The translations under genes and the position numbers were made by a program. Below the pieces are notes generated by a model. It worked only from the letters and a program-made list of their open reading frames with translations. It did not search any database and was not told where the DNA came from. A stretch of DNA of 7,496 nt, from positions 1-7,496 of the forward strand of contig CAJQOW010000220.1 of assembly GCA_905480055.1 (NCBI GenBank), given 5' to 3'. Origin of the DNA: an uncultured Acidimicrobiia bacterium (GTDB lineage: Bacteria > Actinomycetota > Acidimicrobiia > UBA5794). How positions within the stretch are numbered: position 1 is the stretch's first letter; every line of letters starts with the position of its first letter. Below are positions 5,625 through 7,496 of the stretch, one piece after another.

Positions 5625-7286
5625 GTGGGACTGGATCGCGACACGTTCAACCTCGTCATGGCATCGATCAAGGACTATGCGGAGCACGAACTCGACGATG
5701 CAACGCTGATCGAGATCGACACCAAGGATGCATTCCCCGAGGAGATCGTGCGCGGTCTCTGCGGTGATGTTCTCGGCGTGTCACTTCTGTTCATCCCTGA
5801 GGAATACGGCGGCATGGGCGGCGATGCATTCGACGTCTACCGAGTGTCCGAGCTGCTCGCCGGCATCGATCTGGGAATTGCCACCGGCGCTCTCGCAACC
5901 TTTCTTGGCTCGGATCCCATCGTGTTCGGCGGATCGGACGAGCAGAAGGACCGTTGGATCGGTGCGATCGCCGAGCATGGACTGCTCATGGCATACGGTG
6001 CTACGGAACCTGAGGCCGGCAGTGACCTCGGAGCGCTGCGGACGACCGCCAAGCGTGTCGAGGAGGATGGCAAACTCACCGGCTACCTCATCAACGGCAA
6101 TAAGCAGTGGATCTCCAACGGTGGCTACGCCGACCTCTACACCATCCTCGCTGCGGCACCGGATGGGCCCACGTGGTTCGTTGTCGACCACGACACCGAT
6201 GGCTTCACCAAGGGAGCGCCCGAAGACAAGCACGGCATCCGAGCGTCGAACACGTCGGCGCTCAGCCTCCAGGATGTATTCGTCACGCCGGACCGAGTCG
6301 TAGGCGACGTAGAGGGCCAGGGTCTGGTCCAAGCTCAGATGGTCTTCGGCTACACCAGACTGATGGTGGCGGCTTTCGGCCTCGGCGGCGGATGGGCAGC
6401 CATGGACAGGGCTATCCCGTACTCCGTGGATCGCATCCAGGCCGGTTCGCCGCTGTCCGAGAAGCAGGGCTATACCCACAAGCTGATTGTTCCTCATGTC
6501 GCCAGGCTCGAAGCCTCGCGGGCGTACATCGAGGAGACAGCGGAGCGACTCGACCAGGGTGAAGAGCTCCTCAACACCGAGGGTGCAATCGCAAAGTACC
6601 TCGCTTCTGAAGCTGGCAATGACGCCGCCGATGCCGCGATCCAAGCGTTGGGTGGCTACGGCTTCACCAAGGAATACATGGTTGAGAAGTACAAGCGAGA
6701 TGTGCGCATCACCACCATCTACGAGGGCACGTCGGAGATCATGGAGATGACGATTGCGAGGGATCGTTGGCAGCACCACCTGAAGTCCCGGGGCGCGTAC
6801 TACCGCGACCGGGCCATCGCGATGGACCAGCTCGCGAGCCAGTACCCGCAAACAGGTTCGGCCACCGTTGCGCTCGCTTTGCGGGCACTGGCCGAGGTGC
6901 TCGAGCAGGCTCGCATCCACCGCCTGACCCGAAACCAGCACATCCTGTTCCGTCTCGGAGAGCTGATTGCCAACGTCGAGGGTGCCGAAGCCCTCGCTCG
7001 GCGGGCTGTTCGGTCCGCAAGCGGGCAACTCCCGACCAAGACCGACGAACGATTCGATGCCGACGGCGTCGCGGCAATCAGCAGGGTGTTCTCCCGCGAC
7101 GCGGCGCTCAAGGTTGCCCAGGAAGGATCGCGTTGGGTATTGGGAGCGGCGGAGTCGGGATCCATCGACGCCCAGTCCTTCGAATCCGCCGTTGATCTGG
7201 CAGCCGTTCGGCAGGCCCAGGACGGCCTCCTCGCCGACATGGACACAGTCGCAGACATCATCTACGACAGGCAGGGGACGGAGTAG
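5625..7286 (+). CDS. Acyl-CoA dehydrogenase family flavoprotein with C-terminal extension
   Basis: A 553-residue predicted FAD enzyme that would oxidise an acyl-thioester to the trans-2-enoyl form; the substrate (acyl-CoA or acyl-carrier protein) is not deducible. Seen: an N-terminal helical domain (about 1-120, with [21 protein letters not shown]), the beta-domain signature [21 protein letters not shown] (122-142), WISNGG (162-167), the C-terminal helical domain with [16 protein letters not shown] (241-256), [11 protein letters not shown] (341-351) and [13 protein letters not shown] (361-373). E367 in YEGT is at the position of the catalytic base of medium-chain-type dehydrogenases. The family core ends near 385; the remaining 170 residues are a mostly helical extension, reminiscent of very-long-chain dehydrogenases. 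Start GTG 5625 is chosen by its ribosome binding site. The ketoacyl synthase follows after 3 bp, so the two are almost certainly co-transcribed, suggesting a role in making or modifying the synthase product. Confidence 0.92.
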   Translation: MGLDRDTFNLVMASIKDYAEHELDDATLIEIDTKDAFPEEIVRGLCGDVLGVSLLFIPEEYGGMGGDAFDVYRVSELLAGIDLGIATGALATFLGSDPIVFGGSDEQKDRWIGAIAEHGLLMAYGATEPEAGSDLGALRTTAKRVEEDGKLTGYLINGNKQWISNGGYADLYTILAAAPDGPTWFVVDHDTDGFTKGAPEDKHGIRASNTSALSLQDVFVTPDRVVGDVEGQGLVQAQMVFGYTRLMVAAFGLGGGWAAMDRAIPYSVDRIQAGSPLSEKQGYTHKLIVPHVARLEASRAYIEETAERLDQGEELLNTEGAIAKYLASEAGNDAADAAIQALGGYGFTKEYMVEKYKRDVRITTIYEGTSEIMEMTIARDRWQHHLKSRGAYYRDRAIAMDQLASQYPQTGSATVALALRALAEVLEQARIHRLTRNQHILFRLGELIANVEGAEALARRAVRSASGQLPTKTDERFDADGVAAISRVFSRDAALKVAQEGSRWVLGAAESGSIDAQSFESAVDLAAVRQAQDGLLADMDTVADIIYDRQGTE

Positions 7287-7289
7287 AGG

Positions 7290-7496
7290 ATGAGTGAGCA
7301 CGTCAACCGCGCAGTAGCCGTCGTCGGCATCGGGGCAGTGCTTCCCGATGCCCCAAACGCTCCGACGTTCTGGACGAACGTTCGCAACGGACGCTATTCG
7401 ATCAGCGACATACCGGCCGGGCGATGGGATCCAGCGCTCTACTTCGACGCGGACCCAAAGGCGGCCGACAAGACCTACTCGAAGATTGGCGGGTGG
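7290..7496 (+). CDS. Beta-ketoacyl synthase N-terminus, PfaA-like / type I polyketide synthase, 3' end outside window
   Basis: Only the first 69 residues are present. They match the start of a large ketoacyl synthase domain of type I systems: [20 protein letters not shown] (residues 9-28), [18 protein letters not shown] (30-47), then [19 protein letters not shown] (51-69). The D-x-D-P...DKTYSKIGG pattern is closer to PfaA-type polyunsaturated-fatty-acid (secondary lipid) synthases than to an ordinary FabF, which lacks this RWD...KTY-GG segment. The active-site Cys and the two His lie beyond the window, so catalytic integrity, further domains (acyltransferase, tandem carrier proteins) and product are unknown. 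Start is ATG 7290, with GGAG at 7280-7283 inside the end of the dehydrogenase gene, 6 bp upstream. Family-level assignment is secure; the PfaA-like label is inference. Confidence 0.85.
   Translation, partial: MSEHVNRAVAVVGIGAVLPDAPNAPTFWTNVRNGRYSISDIPAGRWDPALYFDADPKAADKTYSKIGGW

Noticed and set aside
5781..7301. 506-codon open frame on the minus strand opposite the acyl-CoA dehydrogenase gene
   Set aside because: The translation shows no family motifs, while the plus strand encodes a clear dehydrogenase. It is a by-product of GC-rich codon use.

Overview
The window reads as chromosomal DNA of a moderately GC-rich actinobacterium. All genes lie on the plus strand with almost no non-coding space. 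Three things point to Actinobacteria: the gene order rpsE-rpmD-rplO-secY-adk-map, an adenylate kinase with the short (zinc-free) LID, and two lipoproteins whose signal peptides are followed by long Thr/Ala/Pro linkers. The linker style and gene mix suggest an Acidimicrobiia-like lineage, but this is inference and no 16S or other phylogenetic marker was tested.

Region 1 (1-3914) is the distal part of the spc ribosomal-protein operon. It holds the C-terminal 151 residues of uS5 (rpsE), complete uL30 (rpmD), uL15 (rplO), SecY (secY), adenylate kinase (adk) and type I methionine aminopeptidase (map). Spacing is tight: 3 bp, then an ATGA overlap, 113 bp before secY, 47 bp before adk, and 12 bp before the preferred map start. 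Together the genes make ribosome parts, the membrane protein channel, a nucleotide-balance enzyme and the enzyme that trims N-terminal Met. In many actinobacteria infA-rpmJ-rpsM-rpsK-rpsD-rpoA-rplQ follow map. Here the operon stops at map.

Region 2 (3915-5433) holds two predicted secreted lipoproteins that overlap by ATGA. The first has a lipocalin-like beta-rich domain (G-x-W near its start, two cysteines). The second has an uncharacterised domain with PTND, TCPG and C-terminal GRGCGE motifs. A candidate promoter lies just upstream of the pair. Functions are unknown.

Region 3 (5434-7496) starts with a 191-bp intergenic stretch. It contains a good sigma-70-like promoter (TTAGAC, 18 bp, extended -10 TGC-TAGGAT) with an imperfect 25-bp palindrome over the -35, a plausible operator. 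The promoter serves a 553-residue acyl-CoA dehydrogenase with a long C-terminal extension. After 3 bp this is followed by the first 69 residues of a beta-ketoacyl synthase that resembles the N-terminus of PfaA-type polyunsaturated-fatty-acid/type I polyketide synthases. The gene runs off the window. Regions 2 and 3 therefore look like a lineage-specific insertion point, or rearrangement boundary, next to the conserved ribosomal operon, and a secondary-lipid or polyketide locus probably continues beyond the right edge.

I see no tRNA, rRNA, CRISPR array, insertion sequence or phage gene. No completely novel system is demonstrable here. The most promising leads are the acyl-CoA dehydrogenase/PfaA-like pair with its palindromic promoter and the two lipoproteins.
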